Shown piece by piece: positions 20,748 to 32,745 of a stretch of DNA of 64,000 nucleotides. The stretch covers positions 9,439,312 through 9,503,311 of the forward strand of contig NC_092675.1 in the NCBI RefSeq assembly GCF_964355755.1. Reading direction: 5' to 3'. Under the pieces are notes generated by a model, which did not search any database, had not been told where the DNA came from, and was given only the letters and a program-made list of their open reading frames with translations. Made by a program: the position numbers and the translations under genes. Source of the DNA: Antedon mediterranea (lineage: Eukaryota; Echinodermata; Crinoidea; Comatulida; Antedonidae). Numbering within the stretch: position 1 is the first letter of the stretch; every line of letters starts with the position of its first letter.

Positions 20748-22250
20748 CAGGCTTAACCAGGGATCCAAAACTCAAGGAGGGCCAAGAGCATGGATATTCT
20801 GAATACAGTATAACTATAAGTTAAAAAATAATAGATTTCAGGAAAGGGACCTTTTCTATTAATGCTACCAACACTTTATATAGCGCCCATTTCTATGAAA
20901 AGCTCATATTAAATCAGCGGCGCTTCACATACTGTCATAACATGTTTTAAAAAAATCTTATTTTAAGTCCTAATTGTACAGTATCTAATTCTATTAAATT
21001 CGACACCAAAAGATTATTTGTTTATAAAAATTATTTTACGTATATTTTTTCATTTTGAACTGCTAAATTCTAGTATAAACTGCATGAAGCAAATATTGGA
21101 TTATGTGTATTCCAATTTCAAGTGGGGGGATGGATAGGATTAAACTAAAAAACATGGGATCAGGTCACCTCTTCCACTAGGGGGATGAATGCGATTAATG
21201 TCAAACCAAGAGGGTCTCATGTCACCTTTTAGATGAGGTCAGCTTTCCGACACATTATCCAGGAACAGAGATTACCCGCTTCCAAACCAAGATCACGGAT
21301 TGATAAATGGTGAAATGTGGATTACGTTAGCACGCATGCCATGCATTTGGGAATATATAGGAACAAATTCAACCCTTGCATTCCATCTTAAAATGAAACT
21401 TTGTCAGTCCTGTCTAAAGAACATTAAAGGCTCTGTTTAAACTCACGTTCTTTCTGTTTAATTTATTATGGAGTGTGTTCTCATCAAGAAAACCCTGTCA
21501 AGTTCACTGTGATGCTCTGCTGGGTTGCTGCTTTGTTTTAAGTTCATCTTATACTCATTTATTGATTTGATTCTGACTATAGTATAATGAAACATTACTA
21601 ATATAGCAATGGAATGAATATTAAATGAATAAAAAAAGGTACCATGGTGAACACAATATGTATGAAAATGGCAGCGTGACATACCATATCCAAAGTGACA
21701 TAACTGAAAACATTGGAAAGTTCTGACAGCTAACTGTATAATTATTATAAGACTCTTAATTAAATGATTAAGAACTCAGAAACTTAGTGAAACACTTGTC
21801 AAATGAAACATTTCTGCCCATATTCAGATTTGAATAAACTTTTGTGACATCACAAATTCACTTTTATTCAAATAAAATCTACCATTTTAATTTTTTTTAT
21901 TAAACTTTGTTTAATGAGGGTGAGACACCTCAACTGTGACCTAAAAATGCAGTGTCTATACCCATTCTACTATGTCATTGTATAAATATATTTTATAATG
22001 AAATTGCTTTGCATCCTCTACATACTGTATGATTGGAGCAGGCTTAATCAATTTGTTCTATCTAGTTGACTTTTATCAGTTAAGGTGATAAATACACCCG
22101 ACAAGACAAAATTCTATCTGCAAGTTTAGTTTCATTTTCTACAGTTTTCTCGATAAACAGCCAATAAACAATAAACAGCCAATAAACAATATTGTATCGG
22201 AAGTCTGTATTTAAATTTTGTGAAATAGTAAACTACAGAGGGCAGTACAA
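20748..22250. other. No gene seen
   Basis: Non-coding. It holds small features only: two similar lines around 21125 and 21180 (GGGGGATGGAT / GGGGGATGAAT) and a short direct repeat AATAAACAGCC near 22150. A 74-aa minus-strand ORF at 21458-21682 has no recognisable feature. Confidence 0.45.
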
Positions 22251-23370
22251 TTCAAAGTGAAATTAAAATAAAGTGTTACCGTGTTGGCATTTGGTAGTGA
22301 ATGCACAGTATTCATAGTGAAATTAGAAATAAAGTGTTACCATGTTGGCATTTGGTAGTGAATGCACAGTATTCATAGTGAAATTAGAAATAAAGTGTTA
22401 CCGTGTTGGCATTTGGTAGTGAATGCACAGTATTCATCTCTTGCAGACTTGTTGGCATTTGGTAGTGAATGCACAGTATTCATCTCTTGCAGACTTGTTG
22501 GCATTTGGTAGTGAATGCACAGTATTCATCTCTTGCAGACTTGTTGGCATTTGGTAGTGAATGCACAGTATTCATCTCTTGCAGACTTGTTGGCATTTGG
22601 TAGTGAATGCACAGTATTCATCTCTTGCAGACTTGTTGGCATTTGGTAGTGAATGCACAGTATTCATATCTTGCAGACTTGTTGGCATTTGGTAGTGAAT
22701 GCACAGTATTCATCTCTTGCAGACTTGTTGGCATTTGGTAGTGAATGCACAGTATTCATCTCTTGCAGACTTGTTGGCATTTGGTAGTGAATGCACAGTA
22801 TTCATATCTTGCAGACTTGTTGGCATTTGGTAGTGAATGCACAGTATTCATCTCTTGCAGACTTGTTGGCATTTGGTAGTGAATGCACAGTATTCATCTC
22901 TTGCAGACTTGTTGGCATTTGGTAGTGAATGCACAGTATTCATCTCTTGCAGACTTGTTGGCATTTGGTAGTGAATGCACAGTATTCATCTCTTGCAGAC
23001 TTGTTGGCATTTGGTAGTGAATGCACAGTATTCATATCTTGCAGACTTGTTGGCATTTGGTAGTGAATGCACAGTATTCATCTCTTGCAGACTTGTTGGC
23101 ATTTGGTAGTGAATGCACAGTATTCATCTCTTGCAGACTTGTTGGCATTTGGTAGTGCATGCACAGTATTCATATCTTGCAGACTTGTTGGCATTTGGTA
23201 GTGAATGCACAGTATTCATATCTTGCAGACTTGTTGGCATTTGGTAGTGAATGCACAGTATTCATATCTTGCAGACTTGTTGGCATTTGGTAGTGAATGC
23301 ACAGTATTCATCTCTTGCAGACTTGTTGGCATTTAGTAGTGAATGCACAGTATTCATCTCTTGCAGACTT
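22251..23370. repeat. 46-bp minisatellite with a 61-bp founder form
   Basis: The first three units are about 61 bp (GTTGGCATTTGGTAGTGAA, TGCACAGTATTCATAGTGAA, ATTAGAAATAAAGTGTTACC). From about 22430 the tail changes to CTCTTGCAGACTT, giving about twenty 46-bp units. A few variants occur (CATATCTTG for CATCTCTTG; AGTGCATG once). CTCTTGCAG resembles a splice acceptor in every unit, but no coding frame runs through it. Confidence 0.9.
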
Positions 23371-24494
23371 ACATTAGATGAAAATAATATTTTCTCCTGC
23401 TACTACGCTAATCTAGAAAATATAAAACATCATAAATAGTGAGTTATTCCATGCAGAATATGGAGAAAAGAATATGCAACACAATTTTTTGTTTTAAGCT
23501 GTCTACAATTTCAAATCAGTTTTCAAGACAAACAAAATGTAATGTGCCCAAATATGGTAGTGATATGACATCATCATGTCCATATATGGGCACATCACAT
23601 AGTTTGGTAGTGCTTTACAGTACAAGAGCATCATAAATTTATTCTAGAATCTACTATTAAAATGACACCATTATTTTCCTATAATGGAAAAAGCGTGATA
23701 TAAAATCACTGTTGTCAATAACAGCTAAAATTATACAAATATATTCCAACCATGAGGGAAAGGGTGGGGAGATACTGATTTTCTATTCTGACATATATCA
23801 CAGACTTGAAAATTGTCTTCTTTTCTTTGCCCCAAATAGAATTGAACAGCCTACCAATTCTGATAGTAATCAATAAATTAACAGATAAAACAAAGAGGAA
23901 ATTGACCCCAATTAACTGTAGCAAACATGTTTTATTGAATAGATGTTTCCTGTCCAAACTCAAAAGTGCTTTTTTTCAATTTATTTTTTGTGCTTCTGTT
24001 CATCTTTAACTTGACAGGACATTACCCTTCTAAAACTATACGTCACACCCACTGTATGAGAAATATGTAGGTAATTTTAGACATATACTGTAGGATACTA
24101 CTGTATGAGTAAAGCCCCATTTATACTAGGACGATAACGATCAATAATAAATAGATAAATATGCATTTTTCCTGCATAAAACAAAGAATTTTTCACCATA
24201 GAACTATAGGAAACCATCTACGGTGAAAATATTTTCACACTTTCAATCAAATGACGTCATGATTAATAAAAGAGCAATAATATTTTGACCATAGAATGAT
24301 TTTAATGTTAATGATTATGACTTTTGCTGGAAGTAGATCTCTCTCCAGCCAGTTCAGATGAGTTTTTACAAGAAATGCTTACCAATCATTTTTTCCCATG
24401 ATATAGTCCCTCCTCCTAAAATCAGCCAAATTTTGTTGTGTTCTAGAGGGTGGGATTATAGTTATACCAGGAAAAAAACGTTAATTTCATCAAA
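23371..24494. other. No gene seen; one short foldback
   Basis: A 16-bp inverted repeat with one mismatch, ATGTGCCCAAATATGG against CCATATATGGGCACAT, spans 23542-23595. Two overlapping ORFs of 67 and 82 aa on opposite strands (23715-24009) have no recognisable domain. Confidence 0.45.
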
Positions 24495-24502
24495 GATAGT
24501 AT

Positions 24503-25680
24503 GATTTCGATCCAAGTCGGCCCTAAACCGTCTCGGCCAAAGTCAAGTCGGCCCCAAGTCAAGTCGGCCCCAAGTCAAGTCGGCCTCAAGTCAACTCGGC
24601 CTCACGTCAACTCGGCCAAAAAATAATCGGTCAACTCGGCCCCGTTAAAGTATGGAATGCAAAAGGTGCAAAGGAAGGGGATTGATAAAATAATATTTCT
24701 TCACATTTTATTACCTATGAATAATTCTGACTTTTAATGAATATTAATATTTAGACAATAATACTTTTAGCAAAAAAAAAAAGAAGGATTTCACCAATTT
24801 TTCTTTATTTACGTTTAATAAAATTTCAAATTGCACAAATTGTTCTGAAATTGCGCATAACAAACAATTGATTAATAAGCTAGCATTCATACTATTATTA
24901 ATGATTACAATATGAACATTTGGATAATAAATAGGAACACATTGTAGGCATACACCCAATATGATGATGCACGTACGTGGGCGCGTATGTTCGTTCGTCC
25001 GTCAAAATTCAATAAACATGTCCGATATGCGAGGACATATATTAGGTGTAATAAGATTGTTTGGTTGGATTGTTTGGTTGAATCATTGAGGTATTAATTA
25101 ATGTTAACTCTATGGTAGAATCACGCGTAGATTTCTTCAGTGTATGCATTTGATTAGGCGACAACATCTGAAACCAATTTGTAGCTGCGCCTCCCTGTGC
25201 CTTTGGCAGCTATTTCGATATTACAACTGCTACGTGTTTTCGCTGACCGGGGATTCCCCTTTTTTAAAAATGCAAATCATGGACAAAAACGATATGTACA
25301 GTACGATCATTTTTCTATGGCCAAATGGTGGAACCATGGAGCTATAATAGCTCCATGATGGTCTTCGATTTACTAAAATGTGGTACCTGTTACTGCACTT
25401 GTTTTTGTAAAACGCGGGTACTTCTATTCATATCGGCAATGATATCATTTTTTTATTTTCTTATTTCTTAATTTTTTTTAAAGAGTGGATAGTAATAATC
25501 ATAATAATATTAAGCAATTTTTGCGTTCCATACTTTATTGTGGCCGAGTTGACCGATTAGTTTTTGGCCGAGTTGACGTGAGGCCGAGTTGACTTGAGGC
25601 CGAGTTGACTTGGGGCCGACTTGACGTGGGGCCGACTTGACTTTGGCCGAGACGGTTTGGGGCCGACTTGACCTGCACCC
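24503..25680. mobile_element. 1.18-kb hAT-like element with about 155-bp TIRs and 8-bp target duplication
   Basis: Perfect direct repeats GATAGTAT lie at 24495-24502 and 25681-25688. Inside, the ends are long inverted repeats built from a 12-13-bp motif (CAAGTCGGCCCC and variants CAACTCGGCCTC) repeated about eight times, followed by TCAACTCGGCC and AAAGTATGGAA.GC. The outermost about 10 bp of the two ends match poorly. The interior (about 24660-25525) has no transposase. An 8-bp duplication is the hAT signature, but terminal bases do not confirm the superfamily. Confidence 0.8.
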
Positions 25681-25934
25681 GATAGTATAAATGGAAATCC
25701 TATAGTTATAGAATGAATCATACAGTAATACTATCAAACGAATTATAGTGAAAAAAAAAATGTTAAAAATAATGTAAACTTATTATGTTCAAATTAAATT
25801 TTTAAAAGGCCAAAAAATACCAAAGCCCCAAAAAGAAACTTGAAAATGAAAGATTAATAATTAATTAAGATGTACAGTAGTTAGAATACGATAAAAGCTT
25901 TTTTTTTTAAACAGTTTTTTTTAAGGTAGCAAAT

Positions 25935-27300
25935 GGTCTGAAAGTTAAGGATGTACCGGTCAGAAAGTTATGGACGTACCGGTCTGAAAGTTAAGTACTG
26001 GTCTGAAAGTTAAGGATGTACCGGTCAGAAAAAGTTATGGACGTACCGATCTGAAAGTTATGGACGTACCGGTCTGAAAGTTAAGTACTGGTCTGAAAGT
26101 TAAGGATGTACCGGTCCGAAAGTTATGGACGTACCGGCCTGACAGTTATGGACGTACCGGTCTGAAAGTTATGGACGTATCGGTCTGAAAGTTATGGACG
26201 TACCGGTCTGAAAGTTATGGACGTACAGGTCTGAAAGTTATGGACGTACCGGTCTGAAAGTTATGGACGTACCGGTCTGAAAGTTATGGACGTACCGGTC
26301 TGAAAGTTATGGACGTACCGGTCTGAAAGTTATGGACGTACCGGTCTGAAAGTTATGGACGTACCGGTCTGAAAGTTATGGACATACCGGTCTGAAAGTT
26401 ATGGACGTATCGGTCTGAAAGTTATGGACGTATCGGTCTGAAAGTTATGGACGTACCGGCCTGAAAGTTATGGACGTACCGGTCTGAAAGTTATGGATGT
26501 ACCGATCTGAAAGTTATGAATGTACCGGCCTGAAAGTTATGGACGTACCGGTCTGAAAGTTATGGACGTACCGGTCTGAAAGTTATGGACGTACCGGTCT
26601 GAAAGTTATGGACGTACCGGTCTGAAAGTTATGGACGTACCGGTCTGAAAGTTATGGACGTACCGGTCTGAAAGTTATTGACGTACCGGTCTGAAAGTTA
26701 TTGACGTACCGGTTTGAAAGTTATGGACGTACCAGTCTGAAAGTTATGGACGTATCGGTCTGAAAGTTATGGACGTATCGGTCTGAAAGTTATGGACGTA
26801 TCAGTCCGAAAGTTATGGATGTACCGGCCTGAAAGTTATGGATGTACCGGTCTGAAAGTTATGGATGTACCGATCTGAAAGTTATGAATGTACCGGCCTG
26901 AAAGTTATGGATGTACCGGTCTGAAAGTTATGGACGTACCGGTCTGAAAGTTATTGACGTACCGGTCTGAAAGTTATGGACGTACCGGTCTGAAAGTTAT
27001 GGATGTACCGGTCCGAAAGTTATGGACGTACCGGTCCGAAAGTTATGGACGTACCGATCTGAAAGTTATGGACGTACCGGTCTGAAAGTTATGGACGTAC
27101 CGGTCTGAAAGTTATGGACGTACCGGTCTGAAAGTTATGGACGTACAGGTCTGAAAGTTATTGATGTACTCGTCTGAAAGTTATGGATTTACCGTTCTGA
27201 AATTTATGGATGTACCGGTCTGAAAGTTATGGATGTACCGGTCTGAAAGTTATTGACGTACCGGTCTGAAAGTTATGGACGTACCGGTCTGTAAATTATG
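25935..27300. repeat. 23-bp minisatellite, about 59 units
   Basis: The unit is GTCTGAAAGTTATGGACGTACCG, repeated for about 1.37 kb. Variants (GATGTACC, GACGTATC, TATTGACG, GGTCCGAAAG) recur in blocks, and a few units near the left end are shortened to AAGTTAAGTACTG, which suggests block duplications. Because 23 is not a multiple of 3, no reading frame persists. Confidence 0.95.
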
Positions 27301-27654
27301 GGGAAAAAACATGCACACAGTAACCAATGTAAACTTTCAAACATTATTTATTGAACTACAAAGTGTTATTCAAAAGAAGAGTTTTTTTCTTCATATAACA
27401 CATTATCTCTTTATTTTTACACTAAATGTACAGTTTAGGTTTGAAAATTCAAGTATTCTTAATGGTAAAAGAACCTGTTCCTTAGAGTGTAAGAGGACCT
27501 AAAAATACACTGTGTTTCTGTCAATCAAACATTGTTAAAATGTTGCATTCATATTACACAATCAATGTTGGCACATGAATCAGTATAGTATTATATTATT
27601 TTTCATTAATGATACTAGAACCTTTGACTGATGTGACTAGTTAAACTGGGATTT
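27301..27654. other. No gene seen
   Basis: Unique AT-rich sequence between the minisatellite and the next transposon. A 75-aa ORF (27275-27502) begins inside the array and has no recognisable domain. Confidence 0.5.
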
Positions 27655-27662
27655 AATTTGAG

Positions 27663-29782
27663 GGATCAGGTGCCGTTTTCGGCCACCTCAACTTGTATGG
27701 ACTATACCATTATAAAAAGATGGAAAAATAGGGGTGTCCCATTTATTAATTGAGTGTGTTAATGTGTTAAAATACTGCTGCTTTTGTTCTTTTGTTTTTC
27801 TTGTTGTTTCAGCAACAAAGGGAAAACAACTACGCCCTGCATGCTGTAGAATTAATTTCAGTTTTCAAGTTAATGCAGTATATTATGGCTCTTTATTTCT
27901 ATATAATTTTTACAGATTTATAGATACAGAAAGTATATAAAGAAAGTTTTTATCCCAGTTACAAATAAAAAATATAATTTACCTAACGATAACACAGTAG
28001 TACATTTAATAAAGATGACAGTAGTACATTTATCACATACTGATTATTAGAGGTAATCAGTAAAACAATAAACATTATAATTTTGTCAGTGAATCTGTAC
28101 CATTTTGTTCCCAGAAAACACAGCGTTTGACATTGCATGTTTTTAGGTTTGGTCTTTCTAAAATGTTTTAAACACGTTTTTAAACGTTTCTGTGTAGAAA
28201 TACATGTTTTAATTGAACGACGTTTGCATCAAAACGTTATAATAGCGAATGTAAAACGGAGCTTAGCTTATGTTTAGTTCAAGAAAATAAAAAATATGAT
28301 TTATCTACCGATAGGATTGGGCCGATTAGAATGCATTTGCCAACATTCGTACATATTTCACAACATTATAGAGTTTAGGTAATTTAACCGATTGTAATGT
28401 AGTATTTAGGATGTTTTAATTCCGATTGTATTGTAGTATTTAAGATTTTCTAATTTCGAATCCGATTGTACAAAAATTTAAAGTGTTTAAATCTAGATAG
28501 GAATAACATAGGCCTAGTATTTAATATGCTTTAATTTTGATTATACTGTAGTGTTTAGTTTAGTTTTTATATATAATAAGTAAGTATACCTACTTATATA
28601 GTTTTTATTTATTTATTTATTCATAGGAATCACCTTTATATCGGTGTCACACATTTATCAGTTAATGGTGCTTCCAATTTACAGACAAAATTACAAATAA
28701 CATAAGCCACAAAGTTCTAAATACTAATACATAACATCAAAACAAAATGTAAACTAATTAATTAATTTATAGATTTGTATGAAAATACATATTACGTAAA
28801 TTTTACAACATATATAACTACGAAAATAAAAACAGAACAACAAAAATACAGGATAGGCCTAAGAAATAAAACTTACAGCATCCTCATAGAGATGTATGTA
28901 GCTTGTTTACTATATTAATCAATTAGTTGAGAGAGGTAATGCGGATAACATTGTAGATCTAGTAACCCATGCTTTCATTAAATATGTTTTACAATAAAAA
29001 TCAAAGATTTTTCCTAATGTTTCATTTTCAGTGAATAAATTGTCTAGCATAAAGTGGTGTTTTAACTGAGGTCCACAATTAAAATTATCCCGGTACATAC
29101 TTAATTATTGTCTAACAGAGTTTAATGAAGGACATTTAAATAACAAAATGGTTTACTGTTTCTTTTTCGTTTGTACTACACATCTTACATAATCCTGTGT
29201 CATGATTTGACCAGGATTTTCTACGACCCTCAAGATCTAGAGAGTTTGATCTTGCTTTAAATTTTAAATTGATACTCTTAAAATTAGTTTTATCTAACAA
29301 ATATTGTTCAAGGTTTGGTTCCTTTATACATAGTATATTCTGTTAACGTTGTGTTTTGCATGGAATTTCGTTTTGCATTGTGCCTTTGAAAACCACTCGT
29401 TATGATCAACTTGTTTATTATTTTTCCTAAATGGCTTTATCCAGTTAGTAGATGGTTCTTCATTAAATTTGTCTATAAAATTAGTTTTATATAAAATATC
29501 TTAATATAATATAATAATATTGTAATATAGTAATATTGTTACAAAATCTTGGCATTCCCTAACACTAGGCCTACCTAATAATAACATGCCTTTTTAAAAT
29601 GCTAGTTTTTGATGTTCTGTATTGTTCCTTGTAGTTTGTACTGTAGGTTACATAACAGAACAATTGTATTGTCTTCCCATTAATAGACACCCTTCTCAAC
29701 ATAAAACATAATACACCACACCCCTATCATAATAATGGTATAGTCCATATAAGTCGAGGTGGCCGAAAACGGCACCTGATCC
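27663..29782. mobile_element. 2.1-kb DNA transposon with about 50-bp TIRs and 8-bp target duplication
   Basis: The left end GGATCAGGTGCCGTTTTCGG...CCACCTC (27663-27712) is the reverse complement of the right end (29731-29782) with only a few mismatches. The 8-bp AATTTGAG occurs directly outside both ends (27655-27662 and 29783-29790), so the boundaries are well set and fit a hAT-like insertion. No transposase ORF is visible. The interior carries part of a LINE on the minus strand. Confidence 0.85.
28919..29482 (-). pseudogene. LINE retrotransposon: degenerate C-terminus of ORF2
   Basis: Reading the minus strand, a broken frame runs from NFIDKFNEEP through DHNEWFSKAQ, then after a one-base shift CIKEPNLEQYLLDKTNF, KARSNSLDLEGRRKSW, and the Cys-His cluster CKMC...ETVNHF..CPS, ending MKAWVTRST..LPLSTN and a stop at 28919-28921. 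The order 'SNSL-EGR, C-x2-C, H, C' is typical of the zinc-binding tail after the reverse transcriptase of CR1/Jockey-type LINEs; I cannot assign the clade. At least one frameshift and two stops show it is dead. The reverse transcriptase core is absent. Confidence 0.7.
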
Positions 29783-29790
29783 AATTTGAG

Positions 29791-30774
29791 TTTTAAAAGT
29801 GAAATGATTCCTGTTTCAGGAATATTGGAATATCACTGTTGAATCTCTAATTAAAATAGAATATTAATATTAATAAATAATATAGAATGTGGTGCGAAAC
29901 TGCATAATAGCACCCGAGTAGGCCTAGGGCCTAGCCTAGTGTACTGTGTTCAATTGGGACGACGTTCCAACCTAATATTGCCATTGATTGGAGCAACGGA
30001 TGGGTAGGCCTAGCTACTATTCTTAGCCAACTTAGGCCTCTACCATCTATACCTCTAGGCCTACCATCTGCTAGGCTACTACTAGTACTAGAGGCCTAGC
30101 TGGTAGGCCCACCAACGTAGAGGGCGTAGCTAGTAGGTCTACCTACCTAGGCTAGGCTATACCTAGGCCTAGGCTAGCTAGGCTAGCTACATTTTCCTTC
30201 AGTTTCCACGCACAGTAATTTATCTTAAGTCTTAAACATATATATTATTCAATAAGCATTTATATACATTAATTACCGTCGTATAATAGCTTGATTAATT
30301 TCTAATTTATTCATTAGGCCTACTAAGGAGGCCTAGGCCTAGTATACGACGTACGTAAATCAATCGTCGTACGTATAGATGATATCCAGAAAAGTTTTGT
30401 ATAAGTTTTCTAACTATAGAAGGCGCTAAACCCATTATTGAGGGCGGTAATGCTTTTTATCAAATCATCACAAAATATCAAATACAAACCAAGTAATTTA
30501 TTTTGTGAAGTATCCGCATTTAAACTAACATTAATCCTCGTACCAAATATTGTATATTATACTATATTTTTACATAATACTTTTTTTTAGTGTACAACTA
30601 TTTCACTATAAATGGTATATTGTTGAAATAAAAATAAATAAATAATAGGCCTAATAGTTTTCGATACGATGCATTCTTTTTTTTTTTCATTACGCATCCA
30701 ACAACTAGTAATTAGCCAATTACACGATGGATAAACTATTTATAATGATATGTTGTGCTTATAAACTAAGTCTC
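29791..30774. other. Non-coding, with a dense TAGGCC-rich patch
   Basis: No gene. Between about 29920 and 30190 the words TAGGCC, CTAGGC, GCTAGG and their overlaps make up most of the sequence (GGCCTAGGGCCTAGCC, CTAGGCTAGCTAGGCTAGC). The TAGGCCTA palindrome is common through the window but is densest here and near 33400-33480. Confidence 0.5.
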
Positions 30775-30888
30775 ATTTGAGTGTTGGGGAGTGGAGTTGA
30801 AGAGTCGTGAGTACATTGGTTCTAGATCAGGTTTCAACCATTGACATTGGCAGGCAAGCACGTTAACCACAAAGCTACTCCACTGCGA
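30775..30888 (-). mobile_element. tRNA-derived SINE, probable
   Basis: On the minus strand, from 30888, GTAGCTTTGTGGTTAACGTGC resembles a pol III A box, and GGTTGAAACC (30830-30839 on +) resembles a B box. The two starts are about 40 bp apart, about right for a tRNA. The full SINE tail is not delimited. It sits immediately left of the giant CCCAGTGGGCA element. Confidence 0.5.
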
Positions 30889-31007
30889 AAAAAAAAACTT
30901 ACCCAGTGGGCACAGAACATAATTTCAACGTTGAATCAACGTTGAAATATAGTTGATTTGTTGAAATCATGTTGTCAGCGTATTTCAAACGTTGAATCAA
31001 CGTTGAA

Positions 31008-32745
31008 ATAACATTTTTTCCCTAACTATTTTTTTTACGTTTAGTAATAAACATTGAATCAACGTTGAAATAACATTTTCTTTTTAACTAGTAATTTATG
31101 TTGATTAATAAATGTTGATTTAACGTTGAAATAACATTGTTTTTCAAACAAATGTTTTACGTTAATTTATAAGTGTTGATTCAACGTTGAAATAACATTG
31201 TATTTTTAACTAGAAATTTACGTTAATTTATCAATGTTGATCCAACGTTAAAATAACATTGTCCTTCTAACTAGTAATTTACGTTAATTTATCAATGTTG
31301 ATTTAACGTTGAAATAACATTGTCTTTCTAACTAGTAATTTACGTTAATTTGTCAATGTTGATCCAACGTTGAAATAACATTGTATTTTTAACTAGAAAT
31401 TTACGTTAATTTATCAATGTTGATCCAACGTTGAAATAATCTTGTATTTTTAACTAGAAATTTACGTTAATTTATCAATGTTGATCCAACGTTCAAATAA
31501 CATTGTCTTTCTAACTAGTAATTTACGTTAATTTATCAATGTTGATTTAACGTTGAAATAACATTGTCTTTCTAACTAGAAATTTACGTTAATTTATCAA
31601 TGTTGATCCAACGTTGAAATAACATTGTATTTCTAACTAGAAATTTTCGTTTTATTATCAATGTTGATCCAACGTTGAAATAACATTGTCTTTCTAACTA
31701 GTAATTTAAGTTAATTTATCAATGTTGATCCAACGTTGAAATAACATTGTCTTTCTAACTAGTAATTTACCTTAATTTATCAATGTTGATCCAACGTTAA
31801 AATCACATTGTATTTTTAACTCGAAATTTAAGTTAATTTATCAATGTTGATCCAACGTTGAAATAACATTGTATTTTTAACTAGTAATTTACGTTAATTT
31901 ATCAATGTTGATCCAACGTTGAAATAACATTGTATTTTTAACTAGTAATTTACGTTAATTTATCAATGTTGATCCAACGTTGAAATAACAATGTATTTTT
32001 AACTAGAAATTTACGTTAATTTATTAATGTTGATCCAACGTTGAAATAACATTTTATTTTTAACTAGAAATTTACGTTAATTTATTAATGTTAATCCAAC
32101 GTTGAAATAACATTGTCTTTTTAACTAGTAATTTAAGTTAATTTATCATTGTTGATCCAACGTTGAAATAACATTGTCTTTCTAACTAGTAATTTACGTT
32201 AATTTATCAATGTTGATCCAACGTTAAAATCACATAATATTTTTAACTAGAAATTTACGTTAATTTATCAATGTTGATCCAACGTTGAAATAACATTGTA
32301 TTTTAAACTAGTAATTTACGTTAATTTATCAATGTTGATCCAACGTTAAAATCACATAGTATTTTTAACTAGAAATTTACGTTAATTTATCAATGTTGAT
32401 CCAACGTTGAAATAACATTGTATTTTTAACTAGTAATTTACGTTAATTTATCAATGTTGATCCAACGTTGAAATAACATTGTATTTCTAACTAGTAATTT
32501 ACGTTAATTTATCAATGTTGATCCAACGTTGAAATAACATTGTATTTTTAACTAGAAATTTACGTTAATTTATTAATGTTGATCCAACGTTGAAATAACA
32601 TTGTCTTTCTAACTAGTAATTTACGTTAATTTATCAATGTTGATACAACGTTGAAATAACATTGTCTTTATATCTAGAAATTTACGTTAATTTATCAATG
32701 TTGATCCAACGTTGAAATAACATTGTATTTCTAACTAATAATTTT
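31008..32745. repeat. 61-bp CAACGTTG array (left arm), about 28 units
   Basis: The unit is AACGTTGAAATAACATTGT, CTTTCTAACTAGTAATTTACG, TTAATTTATCAATGTTGATCC. Variants alternate TATTTTT/CTTTCT and GTAAT/GAAAT in blocks. The core CCAACGTTGA is palindromic. The first units (30925-31200) are more diverged. No ORF. Confidence 0.9.

Noticed and set aside
22251-23370. Regular direct repeats considered as a CRISPR array
   Set aside because: The repeats are contiguous with no variable spacers, and the genome is animal.
24115-25693. Outer element suggested by CCCATTTATACT and AGTATAAATGG flanking the hAT-like element
   Set aside because: The similarity is only 11 bp and stops there; no matching outer end follows on the right side.
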